Source: Acetobacter orleanensis (GTDB lineage: Bacteria; Pseudomonadota; Alphaproteobacteria; Acetobacterales; Acetobacteraceae). From it: a stretch of 64,000 bases of DNA. Location of the stretch: assembly GCF_001581005.1 (NCBI RefSeq), contig NZ_LHZV01000062.1:62001-126000 (forward strand), written 5' to 3'. The notes beneath the pieces were generated by a model. It worked only from the letters and a program-made list of their open reading frames with translations. It made no database searches and was not told the DNA's origin. The translations under genes and the position numbers were made by a program. Of this stretch, positions 25,927 to 34,161 are shown one piece after another. Positions within the stretch are counted from its first letter, which is position 1. Every line of letters starts with the position of its first letter.

Positions 25927-27618
25927 TCATGGCACCTCCTCCGCCGGGCAGATCTGGCCATCTGCCAGCGTGAGTGTCCGGTCCATGAACGGGATGAGAG
26001 TGCGCCGATGCGTAATGCACAGGATAGTGGCATCCGGCCTTGCGGAAAGCAGGCCTTGCATCAGGGCATATTCGGTTTTCTGGTCCAGCCCTTCTGTGGG
26101 TTCGTCCAGAATAAGCCATGGGGTGTTGCGCAACAGCGCCTGCGCCAGAACAAGCCGTCTGGCCTGCCCGCCGGAGAGGGCCATGCCTTCGTCCCCAATC
26201 AGCGTATCCAGCTTATGGGGGGCCTGCTGTACAAATTCGTCCAGTTGTACCGTGCGCAGAATGCCATGCAGGTGCGCATCATCAGCCGTCGGATCCGCCA
26301 GATGCAGCGTGTCCCGAATGGTGCCGTTGAACAGATGGAAATTTTGAGCGGCAACGCTGATGGTTTTTGCAAGATCTTCCGTTGAGAACAGGCGGAGATC
26401 CTGCCCGCCAAACGTGATCTCACCTTCCTGATAGGGGTAAAACCGGGTCAACAAGCTGATCAGGCTGCTTTTGCCAAGCCCCGAAGCGCCGACAAGTGCC
26501 ACCCGTTCTCCCTGACGGATGGTAAAACTGGCATGGTGGAGAATAGGCGTCTGGCTGTTCGGGTAGTGGAAAGAAAGATCACGAACAGTCAGGTCCAGAG
26601 GCGTGTGCAAGGCTGGAGCCGGGGTGGCAGGGGCAGGCACGCATGGGGTGGCAGAGCAGGCGGCGTCTAGGCGCTCAGCCGCAATACGGGCGCGGGTAAA
26701 AGCCTGACAGGCGGCAGGTAAAGGTTGCGCGACATCAAACGCAGCCAGACAACCTAATGCCAGCATTGGAATTTCCGCAGCAGAGAGCATGCCCTGATGG
26801 AATGCCTGCACAGCCAGCATGACTACGGAGAGCGTCGTCAGTAGCCCGATAAAGGTTATCAGGCTGCGGGCTCCGCTTTCTAGACCGGCGAGGTACCGTT
26901 CTGTGCGTTGCAGAGTTTTCTGCTGCGCATCCAGTGCCTGAATTCTGGCATCGGCGGCTCCCAATGTCAGATACTCGCCCAAACCAGCAAGGGTGTCCGC
27001 CAGTTCGGCCTGAAAGTCACCCCGTTGCGTTGTGAGGGCACGCAGCCGTGGGGCGGAGAGTAGGCCAACGCCCAGGGAGACCGGCAGAATACAGATCAGA
27101 ACGCCAAGAGCCAGCGCATATCCGGAATTTTTCAGGATAATTCCGGATATGAGGGCAAACACCAGTCCGCACAGAATGGCCCGTGCAAACGGTATAACCG
27201 TCTCTGTGTAAAACTGACCAACACGGTCTGTGTCCGACACGAAGCGGGAGAGCAGATCCCCGCCGCGTGTGTCTGTCAGCCTCGCAGGCGCCAGAGGGGC
27301 AAGTTTTGTATATGTCCAGACCCGCAGGTGGCCCGTCAGACGCAGGCTGGCGTCATGCGTTACCAGCCGTTCCAGATACCGCGTGACAATACGCAGCGTT
27401 GCAAAGAAGCGTACCCCCGTGGCGGGCAGCATCATGTTGAAGGCCTGCTGCGCGGCCAGTCCGGCTGCACCAGCGCAGGCTGCTCCAGCCAGCAGCCAGC
27501 CGGACAGGAACAGTAGCCCGAAATTGGCAAGGGCCGCTACGCAGGCCAACGCCAGACCTAGCAGGGCGGGCCACCGCAGAGCGCGTGTGAAAAGTCCCGA
27601 GAAAGTCAGCAGGTTCAT
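25927..27618 (-). CDS. cydC: Heterodimeric ABC exporter subunit CydC
   Basis: CydDC exports thiols such as glutathione and cysteine, or heme-related species, and is needed for assembly of the bd oxidase. The 563-residue half-transporter has six N-terminal transmembrane helices and an ATPase domain with Walker A GASGLGKSS, signature LSGGQARR and Walker B LILDEPTEGLD. Its ATG overlaps the cydD stop, showing coupled translation, and the cydA gene follows. Confidence 0.94.
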   Translation of the reverse strand: MNLLTFSGLFTRALRWPALLGLALACVAALANFGLLFLSGWLLAGAACAGAAGLAAQQAFNMMLPATGVRFFATLRIVTRYLERLVTHDASLRLTGHLRVWTYTKLAPLAPARLTDTRGGDLLSRFVSDTDRVGQFYTETVIPFARAILCGLVFALISGIILKNSGYALALGVLICILPVSLGVGLLSAPRLRALTTQRGDFQAELADTLAGLGEYLTLGAADARIQALDAQQKTLQRTERYLAGLESGARSLITFIGLLTTLSVVMLAVQAFHQGMLSAAEIPMLALGCLAAFDVAQPLPAACQAFTRARIAAERLDAACSATPCVPAPATPAPALHTPLDLTVRDLSFHYPNSQTPILHHASFTIRQGERVALVGASGLGKSSLISLLTRFYPYQEGEITFGGQDLRLFSTEDLAKTISVAAQNFHLFNGTIRDTLHLADPTADDAHLHGILRTVQLDEFVQQAPHKLDTLIGDEGMALSGGQARRLVLAQALLRNTPWLILDEPTEGLDQKTEYALMQGLLSARPDATILCITHRRTLIPFMDRTLTLADGQICPAEEVP

Positions 27619-29312
27619 GCGCAGGCCCTCTGATTTGCGGAGAAAATTTCTCCATGTCCCTGACTGATATGCAGGGTCTGGTCTGCCAGAGCGATCAGGG
27701 CCGCATGGTGGGTGGCCACCAGAACAATCCGGTGCGCCGCACAGCGCCGGATGGCCTGCGCAACGCGCTGCGCGCTGGCCGGGTCCAGATCAGATGTTGG
27801 TTCATCCAGACACAGAATATCCGGATTCCGCAGCAGCGCGCGGGCCAGAGCCAGCCGTTTGATCTGCCCACCAGAGAGGCATGCGCCTCTTTCGCCTACG
27901 GATGTTTCAAATCCCTGCGGCAGAGTTTCAATAAACTCCAAAGCATCGGCCTGCTGCGCGGCGGCACGGAGCTCGGCTTGTGTCGCATCGGGTTTGGCCA
28001 GTCGTAGGATGTCGGCAATGGTGCCTAGTGTCATGATGGGGCGCTGGGGAACCCATGCGATGCGGTTCTGCCAGTCAGCAAGAGGTAAGCCCGTATTCTC
28101 ATAAGCGGTGATGCTGCCGGATGAAGGCTGTAAAAATCCGAGAATCAGGCGCAGGAAAGTTGTTTTCCCAGCACCACTTTCTCCGGTTACCACTGTCAGC
28201 AGGCCGCGAGACAGAGTGCAGGATAAATCCTGCAAGGCGGGGATGTTATCAGCATAGCCCGCAGTTAGGCCGGAACAGACAAGCTTTTCTATCGGAGATA
28301 AAGGCGTTTCGGCCTGTATGGCTATCCTGTCCGTTGTTTGCATATCCGGCAGGGCAAAGAGATCCGCCAGCCGGGCGGCTGCGGCCGTTGCATTCTGGCG
28401 AGCATGGTAGCTTGCGGAAAAAGCCCGGAGTGGCATGAAATATTCCGGGGCCAGCAAAAGAACCAGAAAAGCTGACCGGAAATCGACCGTGCCAGACAAC
28501 AGCCGTGCACCAAAAACGACCGCAACCAGTGCAATGGAGAGGCTGGAGAAAAATTCCAGCACAGCAGAGGTCAGAAACGCGACTTTCATGACGGATAGCG
28601 TGCTGGCCCGATGAGCGTCCGTTGCGGCCGCCATACGGGTGATGCTGGCCTGTGTCTGACCAAGCTGGCGCAGCGTGCTGAGTCCGCGCAGCGAATCCAG
28701 AAAGCTTGAGCCTAGAACGACGAGTTGCATCCATTGCCGGTCCATGATGCCCTGTGCGCTATAGCCGACAAGCGCCATAAAAACTGGGATCAGCGGGCCT
28801 GTGCAGGCCAGAATAACAAAACTCCATCCGTCCAGATGGAATACCACGGCGAGAATAAGTGCCGGGAGGATGACCATCATGGCGGCGCGGGGGATGTACT
28901 GGGCAAAATAGGGCTCTAGCGCATCAATCCCTTCTGTCAGCGTGGTCAGAATGCGGCCTGCGGGGAGTGTCGCACACCCAACAGGGCCTACGCGGAACAG
29001 GTGGCGCAGGGCATCCTGCCGGACAAGGGCTGCAATGCGTAGTCCTGCTTGCATACCAGCGCGATCTGCCAGCCATTGCAGAAGCAGGCTGCCCCCAAGG
29101 CTGGCTGCGATCAGGATGAGGAGATGCTGCTCCGCTGCAATAGCAACGCTGTGGAACGTCAGATCATCAATCAGGCCAGCCAGTAGTGTGAGGTGCAGCA
29201 CAAACAGGACTGCCGCCATGCCCCCCAGCGTGACGCTGCCAGCCAGCCAGCCTTTGGCTCGCCGGGCCATGCCAGCGGTCTGCCAGTCGTTTTTGGAGTG
29301 TTGGGACTGCAT
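27615..29312 (-). CDS. cydD: Heterodimeric ABC exporter subunit CydD
   Basis: The 565-residue partner of CydC has six membrane helices, Walker A GESGAGKTTF, signature LSGGQIKR and Walker B ILCLDEPTSDLD. The N-terminal membrane part (VGPVGCATLPAGRILTTLTEGIDALEPYFAQYIPR) is typical of CydD. It is the first gene of the cydDCAB-cydX operon. The promoter at 29380-29408 lies about 70 bases upstream. Confidence 0.94.
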   Translation of the reverse strand: MQSQHSKNDWQTAGMARRAKGWLAGSVTLGGMAAVLFVLHLTLLAGLIDDLTFHSVAIAAEQHLLILIAASLGGSLLLQWLADRAGMQAGLRIAALVRQDALRHLFRVGPVGCATLPAGRILTTLTEGIDALEPYFAQYIPRAAMMVILPALILAVVFHLDGWSFVILACTGPLIPVFMALVGYSAQGIMDRQWMQLVVLGSSFLDSLRGLSTLRQLGQTQASITRMAAATDAHRASTLSVMKVAFLTSAVLEFFSSLSIALVAVVFGARLLSGTVDFRSAFLVLLLAPEYFMPLRAFSASYHARQNATAAAARLADLFALPDMQTTDRIAIQAETPLSPIEKLVCSGLTAGYADNIPALQDLSCTLSRGLLTVVTGESGAGKTTFLRLILGFLQPSSGSITAYENTGLPLADWQNRIAWVPQRPIMTLGTIADILRLAKPDATQAELRAAAQQADALEFIETLPQGFETSVGERGACLSGGQIKRLALARALLRNPDILCLDEPTSDLDPASAQRVAQAIRRCAAHRIVLVATHHAALIALADQTLHISQGHGEIFSANQRACA

Positions 29313-29379
29313 GAGGGTTTGCCTGTCTGCGGAGAACGATCAGAAGGGATATAGTTTCATAATTAACGAAAACAAGATT

Positions 29380-29408
29380 AAAATATTTCTGAAAGTTTTT
29401 TTCGTCAA
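29380..29408 (-). promoter_or_regulatory. Sigma70-like promoter of the cydDCAB operon
   Basis: On the minus strand TTGACG (29403-29408) and TATTTT (29380-29385) are separated by exactly 17 bases, ahead of cydD. The spacing is ideal and the -35 element is one mismatch from consensus; the -10 is weaker, consistent with activation. Confidence 0.6.
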
Positions 29409-29418
29409 GGAGGGCGTG

Positions 29419-29437
29419 CCCTGCGCGGTACGCAGGG
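29419..29437. promoter_or_regulatory. Perfect 7-base dyad CCCTGCG-CGGTA-CGCAGGG upstream of the cyd promoter
   Basis: The dyad lies directly upstream of the -35 element, where an activator or repressor would bind. It is not an FNR/ANR-type site (TTGAT-N4-ATCAA). The binding protein is unknown. Confidence 0.5.
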
Positions 29438-29500
29438 TGAACTCTTAACATTATGAAAATTTGCAGTTTTATAAGGGAGAATGGATGCTGAGCATAAAAA

Positions 29501-29520
29501 AGGGAGCCCGAAAGCTCCCT
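29501..29520 (-). terminator. Intrinsic terminator of the TauE/persulfide dioxygenase operon
   Basis: A 7-base stem AGGGAGC/GCTCCCT with a 6-base loop is followed on the minus strand by T6 (29500-29495), 57 bases beyond the exporter stop. Confidence 0.88.
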
Positions 29521-29576
29521 GCATAAGTCTCAATCACGATGAGTATTGTTAAGTCATGTCATTAAGTGTTGACCGC

Positions 29577-30359
29577 TTAGTGGCCAGAGAGACTCTGCCA
29601 GATCATGTAAGTGGCCACGCAAAAGATCACGCAGGCGAAAAAGATGGTGAGAGCCCCTTTGGACTGCGCCATGGAATGTGCCACGCGGGTGCCGAGCAGG
29701 CTGCCAAGAGCGCCGCCCAGAATGAACAGCCCGGCCAGAGACCAGTCCACATAGCCGGACGCCATATAGCTGGCGGCGGTGCTGAGCCCAAAGGCTGCGA
29801 CGGCAACCAGTGAGGTGCCAACAGCATTGAGAATCGGCATGCCGGTGGAGGCAACCAGACCGGGTACAATCAGAAAGCCACCCCCGATGCCGAAAAAGCC
29901 GGAGAGTAGCCCGGTGCCCGCGCCATAACCGGCCACTTTCGCAACGTTATCCCGGTTACAGCTTGCGCCGGGGCAGCCATCATTTTTGCGGCCACGCAGC
30001 ATGAGAATGCCCACGCCAATCATGAGAATGGCAAAACAGAGCAGAAGCTTTTTGCCATCCACAGCTTTGCCTAGGGCTGCGCCAATAAACGCGCCGACTA
30101 CGCCGCAGGAGGCAAAAACGGCGGCGCAACGCCATTTAACAGTGCGGGCACGGGCGTGCTGGGCCAGCCCGACCAGCGCATTGATGGCAACAGCGAGAGC
30201 GCTGGTGCCAATAGCTACGTGCGGATTGGCAACGCCCACAAGATAAACCATGAGCGGCACCGCCAGAATAGAGCCGCCCCCACCAATGAGTCCGAGGGTA
30301 AAACCGACCAGTGAGCCGGAAAAAATTTCCAGCCCGGTCTGCAAAAGGGGATCTGACAT
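29577..30359 (-). CDS. TauE/SafE-family sulfite/sulfoacetate exporter
   Basis: The 260-residue inner-membrane protein has about eight hydrophobic segments arranged as the two TauE repeats, including the family motifs GLIGGGGSILAVPLMVYLVG (N-terminal) and GFFGIGGGFLIVPGL (C-terminal). Family members export sulfite, sulfoacetate or related anions. It follows the persulfide dioxygenase gene by 57 bases on the same strand, which makes it the likely exit for the sulfite that enzyme makes. Confidence 0.92.
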   Translation of the reverse strand: MSDPLLQTGLEIFSGSLVGFTLGLIGGGGSILAVPLMVYLVGVANPHVAIGTSALAVAINALVGLAQHARARTVKWRCAAVFASCGVVGAFIGAALGKAVDGKKLLLCFAILMIGVGILMLRGRKNDGCPGASCNRDNVAKVAGYGAGTGLLSGFFGIGGGFLIVPGLVASTGMPILNAVGTSLVAVAAFGLSTAASYMASGYVDWSLAGLFILGGALGSLLGTRVAHSMAQSKGALTIFFACVIFCVATYMIWQSLSGH

Positions 30360-30416
30360 TTTACGGGGTGTGCCTCAGGTCAAAAACGGGAGCGGCGGTG
30401 TGTCTGGCGTGGGAGT

Positions 30417-31343
30417 TCAGAGCTTGTTAACGGGGATTTTGATGTAGCTGACGCCGTTTTCTTCTGGTTCCGGCATGTGGCCGCCACGCATGTTGATTTG
30501 TACAGAGGGCATGATGAGATTGGGGAGAGAGAGCGTGGCATCGCGCGTGGTGCGCATGGTAACAAACTCTTCTTCCGGCACGCCATCATGCACATGGACG
30601 TTGTGCGCGCGTTCCGCCCCAACGGTGGTTTCCCACGCAAATTCGTCGCGGCCGGGCGCTTTGTAGTCATGGCACAGGAACAGGCGTGTCTGTTCAGGCA
30701 ACGTCAACAGGCGGCGGATGGAGCGGAACAGCATCCGGGCATCCCCGCCGGGGAAGTCCGCGCGGGCTGTGCCGTAATCCGGCATAAACAGGGTGTCGCC
30801 AATAAAGGCGGCATCGCCGATTACAAAGGCCATGTCGGCCGGGGTGTGGCCGGGGACGTGCAAGGCGGTGGCTTTCAGATTGCCAATCTGGAACTGGTCG
30901 CCATCCCGGAACAGGTGGTCAAACTGAGATCCATCTCGTGCAAAGCGGGTCCCGGCATTGAAGATTTTGCCAAAAACCTCCTGCACACGGACAATATCAG
31001 CGCCAATACCTAGTTTCCCGCCAATCTGTTCTTGCAGCCACGGGGCGGCTGAAAGATGGTCGGCATGAGCATGCGTTTCTAGTTGCCATTCAACCTTCAG
31101 GCCAAGCTCGCGCACATAATCGACAATTTTTTGTGCCGAGCCATAGCGTGTGCGGCCAGACGCGGCATCATAATCCAGAACGCTATCCACCACGGCGGCG
31201 GCCTTTGTTTCCGGGTCATGCACAACGTGGCTGGCTGTGAACGTCGCCTCATCAAAAAAGGTTTTGACGACCGGCTTTTGCGCCGGATGAGCCTCAGCAC
31301 TCAGAATCTGGGTGGTGGCTGCGGCAATAGGGGCATCCGTCAT
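30417..31343 (-). CDS. ETHE1-like persulfide dioxygenase (MBL fold)
   Basis: The 308-residue metallo-beta-lactamase-fold protein has the metal motif HAHADH at residues 91-96, the second histidine in HVPGHTPADMAF and the third metal region FIGDTLFMPDYG, a sequence typical of the ETHE1/Blh persulfide dioxygenase group. These enzymes oxidise glutathione persulfide to sulfite. The TauE exporter lies directly downstream on the same strand, and a divergent peroxiredoxin and ArsR regulator share the intergenic space (31344-31451). Substrate is inferred from family and context. Confidence 0.88.
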   Translation of the reverse strand: MTDAPIAAATTQILSAEAHPAQKPVVKTFFDEATFTASHVVHDPETKAAAVVDSVLDYDAASGRTRYGSAQKIVDYVRELGLKVEWQLETHAHADHLSAAPWLQEQIGGKLGIGADIVRVQEVFGKIFNAGTRFARDGSQFDHLFRDGDQFQIGNLKATALHVPGHTPADMAFVIGDAAFIGDTLFMPDYGTARADFPGGDARMLFRSIRRLLTLPEQTRLFLCHDYKAPGRDEFAWETTVGAERAHNVHVHDGVPEEEFVTMRTTRDATLSLPNLIMPSVQINMRGGHMPEPEENGVSYIKIPVNKL

Positions 31344-31451
31344 GTGGTGCGTCCTTGTTAGTTTCTGATTTAATTTAAAAATGTATCTTCATTTTCATTA
31401 AATACGAAACCATCTTGCGTCAAGGCGGTGAACGCGCGTAAGGAATGCAGC
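31344..31451. promoter_or_regulatory. Divergent promoter region of the sulfur/peroxide gene set
   Basis: This 108-base AT-rich segment lies between persulfide dioxygenase (minus) and peroxiredoxin (plus). It contains imperfect dyads around TTTAATTTAAA (31369-31379) and ATGTAT...ATACGA. It is the obvious site for the ArsR-family repressor encoded by the second plus-strand gene, but no clean operator is visible. Confidence 0.4.
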
Positions 31452-32111
31452 ATGAGCGATCCTACGTTTGAAGCATGTCCTCTTTTTCAGGCTCCGCCAC
31501 CCCTCAAGATTGGCGATATGGCCCCGGATTTCGTGGCGCGGACCACGCAGGGCGACCTGACTTTAAGCAACTTACGCGGCCACTGGGTGATGTTGTTTTC
31601 GCACCCGGCAGATTTTACGCCCGTGTGCACGAGTGAATTTATTGCCTTCGCCAAGGCCGAGTCGCAGTTTCGGGCCATGAACTGCGCGCTGGTCGGGTTA
31701 TCTATTGATAGCCTACCGTCTCATCTCGCGTGGGTGGATGCTATCCGGGCGCAGTTTGGGGTTGTGATTCCGTTTCCGGTGGTGGAAGACCCCTCCATGG
31801 TCATTGGGCGTGCCTATGGCATGCTGGATGTTAACGCGCAAAGTAGCGCGACGGTAAGGGCTGTCTATGTCATTGACCCGGACGGCATTGTGCGGGCCAT
31901 TACGTGGTATCCCATGACCGTCGGGCGATCCGTCACGGAATTGCTGCGCTTGCTTGCTGCCCTGCAACGTGTGGCGGAAGGGGATGTGCTGACCCCTGAA
32001 GGCTGGGTGCCGGGGGATGATGTCGTGAGCCCCGCCGCCCAGACGCAGGACGCTGTGGCTGACGCCGGACCTGCGTGGTTCATGGCGCTGCAACAGGATG
32101 CAAAAGCATGA
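31452..32111 (+). CDS. 1-Cys peroxiredoxin (Prx6/AhpC-TSA family)
   Basis: The 219-residue enzyme reduces peroxides with a single peroxidatic cysteine, Cys59 in HPADFTPVCTSEF. The long C-terminal part (RAITWYPMTVGRSVTELLRLLAALQ) and length are typical of the Prx6 type. A second Cys at about 90 lies in strand MNCALVGLS and is not the usual resolving Cys. The frame is open from GTG 31428, but ATG 31452 has AAGGA upstream. The last four bases overlap the regulator that follows. Confidence 0.9.
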   Translation: MSDPTFEACPLFQAPPPLKIGDMAPDFVARTTQGDLTLSNLRGHWVMLFSHPADFTPVCTSEFIAFAKAESQFRAMNCALVGLSIDSLPSHLAWVDAIRAQFGVVIPFPVVEDPSMVIGRAYGMLDVNAQSSATVRAVYVIDPDGIVRAITWYPMTVGRSVTELLRLLAALQRVAEGDVLTPEGWVPGDDVVSPAAQTQDAVADAGPAWFMALQQDAKA

Positions 32112-32530
32112 CAGCTCTCTCATTCGACACGGCGCGGCAGCTTGTAGAACGACTAAAGCTGTTCGCCCAACCCCAGCGGTTGATGATTCTGGACGCTCTG
32201 CTTGATGGCGCTCTGGCTGTGAGTGAACTGGAGCACAGGACCGGCATTGGTCAGCCAACGCTGAGCCAGCAATTAGGCACTCTGCGCCGTGCGGCGATTA
32301 TTGTGCCGCGCAGGGAATCCCGCACTATTTACTACAGTCTGGCCAATGATGATGAAGTGTTGCGCGCCAAAGCTCTGATTGCGCTTTTGCGGGAAGACAG
32401 CACGGCGTTGCCACTGTTGCAGGAAGTGTCAGAGCGTCGTGCCGCCTTTCCCGCTCGCGGAAAGATGCAGGAAGAAGGCGGTGCGCAGTTCGCGTTCATC
32501 CGTCCCGGCCTATCTGGCTCATCCACCTGA
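32108..32530 (+). CDS. ArsR-family winged-helix regulator without cysteine
   Basis: The 140-residue repressor has the ArsR fold: FAQPQRLMILDALLDGALAVSELEHRTGIGQPTLSQQLGTLRRAAIIVPRRESRTIYYSL (helix-turn-helix plus wing). Its ATG overlaps the peroxiredoxin stop (ATGA). Context matches BigR/SqrR persulfide-sensing repressors, but those sense through two conserved cysteines, and this protein has none at all, nor an obvious metal-binding His/Cys set. It must use another signal, or be a constitutive or ligand-blind repressor. Confidence 0.88.
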   Translation: MTALSFDTARQLVERLKLFAQPQRLMILDALLDGALAVSELEHRTGIGQPTLSQQLGTLRRAAIIVPRRESRTIYYSLANDDEVLRAKALIALLREDSTALPLLQEVSERRAAFPARGKMQEEGGAQFAFIRPGLSGSST

Positions 32531-32723
32531 AAGCTGGTTTTGAAAGAGTAACCCCCACAGTGAAGGGTCATTCCGTCTTCCGAAGGCTGTTGTGATAGGC
32601 CCCCTTTCTGGTGGAAAAGGACGGCTTTCGGCGTGGTTTGAACCAGAAGCATTTGACTGGTATCGTCGGCGTGACACCAGTCTTATCTGGTTGTTTTTCA
32701 ATGATGTGCAGGATTGATCTGTT

Positions 32724-33275
32724 ATGCCGGATGACGATGCGAATAGAACGAGTCTCACGTCAGAGGAGGCTCGGGCTCACACGCAACCCATTTTGCTGAC
32801 GGATGAGACTCCGAAAAAATTTGGAAAACTGAAAGCCAGAGTAATAGGCGTGGGTCAGAAGGCCAGCGTGCTCGGGAAAACAGTTGTGGATAAATATAGA
32901 CCCGCAGTTGCGATTCCCAGAGGATTTCTGCAAAAATACCGACCCTATCTTGATAAAGCCGTTCTGATGGTCGCTGTGGCTGCTGCCGGCGCTGTTCTGA
33001 ATGATCGCGAAAAAATGGAAGCGGTTTATCAGTGGATGCTGAAACTGGTGCCGTCATCTATCCGGTTGTTTCTGCCAGAAAAAATCCTGTTCAATGCGCT
33101 CTGGCTGATAAAAGATGACCTGATTAAGAAATTCTATGATTACCGAAAAAAACTGGTTTCTTCGGGTGAAAGTAAAGAAGAAATACAACGCCTGACGGAC
33201 GAGGTGGATCAGTCCATTGAAGAGTTGGAGAAGACCGACGCAGGTTCCGTACGTGAGACGCCCGAAAAACCTTGA
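32724..33275 (+). CDS. Hypothetical protein with one hydrophobic segment
   Basis: No family is recognised. The 183-residue protein has a charged N-terminus, a Lys-rich stretch, one moderately hydrophobic helix (AVLMVAVAAAGAVL, about 93-106), and an acidic, helix-prone C-terminus (SKEEIQRLTDEVDQSIEELEKT) that could form a coiled coil. Composition and continuous frame support a real gene; the ribosome site is weak (AGGA 11 bases before ATG). It stands alone after the sulfur regulator. Confidence 0.6.
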   Translation: MPDDDANRTSLTSEEARAHTQPILLTDETPKKFGKLKARVIGVGQKASVLGKTVVDKYRPAVAIPRGFLQKYRPYLDKAVLMVAVAAAGAVLNDREKMEAVYQWMLKLVPSSIRLFLPEKILFNALWLIKDDLIKKFYDYRKKLVSSGESKEEIQRLTDEVDQSIEELEKTDAGSVRETPEKP

Positions 33276-33312
33276 AAGAGGGGCTGAGAAAGTAGCTTTT
33301 CTGTTGGGTGCT

Positions 33313-33639
33313 TCACTCGTCCGTATCACGCGGCCCATCGTGAGCATTGGGCTGGCCAATATCTTCTAACCTTCTGCTAACCTTCCGCGTTGCTTGTTCT
33401 TCATGGGGTGGGTTGGCGCCGCCGCGTCGCAATCTCAGAGTCTGACTTCCGGCCGCATAAGCCGGGTTGGTTTCGGCGTTATGATCCTCAAAAGGGTCAA
33501 CCCGGCAGGCTGATAAAGTATTCTCGTTCAGCGTGTAGTCAGGTGGCTCCTCTATAATGCGACTGTGTTGGCCGCTGCTGTAAGAGACAAAATTATGAAT
33601 AAAGCGCATGCGCCGCAGTTTGCGTAACAGTTTAGTCAT
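33313..33639 (-). CDS. Hypothetical small protein
   Basis: The 108-residue frame is Arg-rich at the start (MTKLLRKLRRMRF) and then hydrophilic and disorder-like, ending in charged residues (RKVSRRLEDIGQPNAHDG). A GGTGA lies about 12 bases before the ATG. No family is recognised and no hydrophobic core is evident. It could be a real small gene or a chance frame in a gene-poor stretch. Confidence 0.35.
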   Translation of the reverse strand: MTKLLRKLRRMRFIHNFVSYSSGQHSRIIEEPPDYTLNENTLSACRVDPFEDHNAETNPAYAAGSQTLRLRRGGANPPHEEQATRKVSRRLEDIGQPNAHDGPRDTDE

Positions 33640-34161
33640 TATGATGCTTTCACCGTGTTTCTGTATTGGACGAAAATCTTTCTAATTCTGTTCCTGTTCG
33701 GGCAGGACGAGAGAGTGAGGGTTTCGACGAAATTCCTTCATGATCTCACGGTGGCCCCTCTCGGGCGGCGGGGCGTGTTCTGTCTAAGGTTGTTTTTATG
33801 CGTTTTTACTGGCAGGCGTTGGGTGCGCGTCGGTCTCTGTTCCGACTGGTAATGGAAGCAGCACTTGGCTTTGGCTGGCAGGGGAAGCACGGGACACTAT
33901 GAGCTATGTGATTTTATGACGCAGCTTCCCTTCATTGGGTTTTCTCCCAGATGTGTCGGAGCATTCAAAAGCCAGTCTCCATGGACTGTGTGGTTAAGGA
34001 TGGGGCTTGCGGCAGGCAATGCTGGCACGATGCTGTTCTATCGGTCTGCTCTAAAGGAAAACAGGCGGTCCAAGCTGTTGGTAGAGAAATGATTGTAAAC
34101 AACCATCGTATATTTTTCAGTCAATTGAATAATATTCTGAATTTACATGAATGAATAAAAT
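33640..34161. other. Gene-poor stretch before the metal-resistance block
   Basis: There is no convincing coding frame; the short open frames at 33655-33852, 33865-34092 and 33951-34154 have no family features. The last 70 bases are AT-rich and probably hold the promoter of the first RND operon. This may be the left border of a transferred metal-resistance segment, though no integrase, transposase or terminal repeat was found. Confidence 0.5.

Noticed and set aside
33640-34161. Transposase or integrase remnant at the left border of the metal block
   Set aside because: No terminal inverted repeats, target duplication or transposase-like frame could be found.
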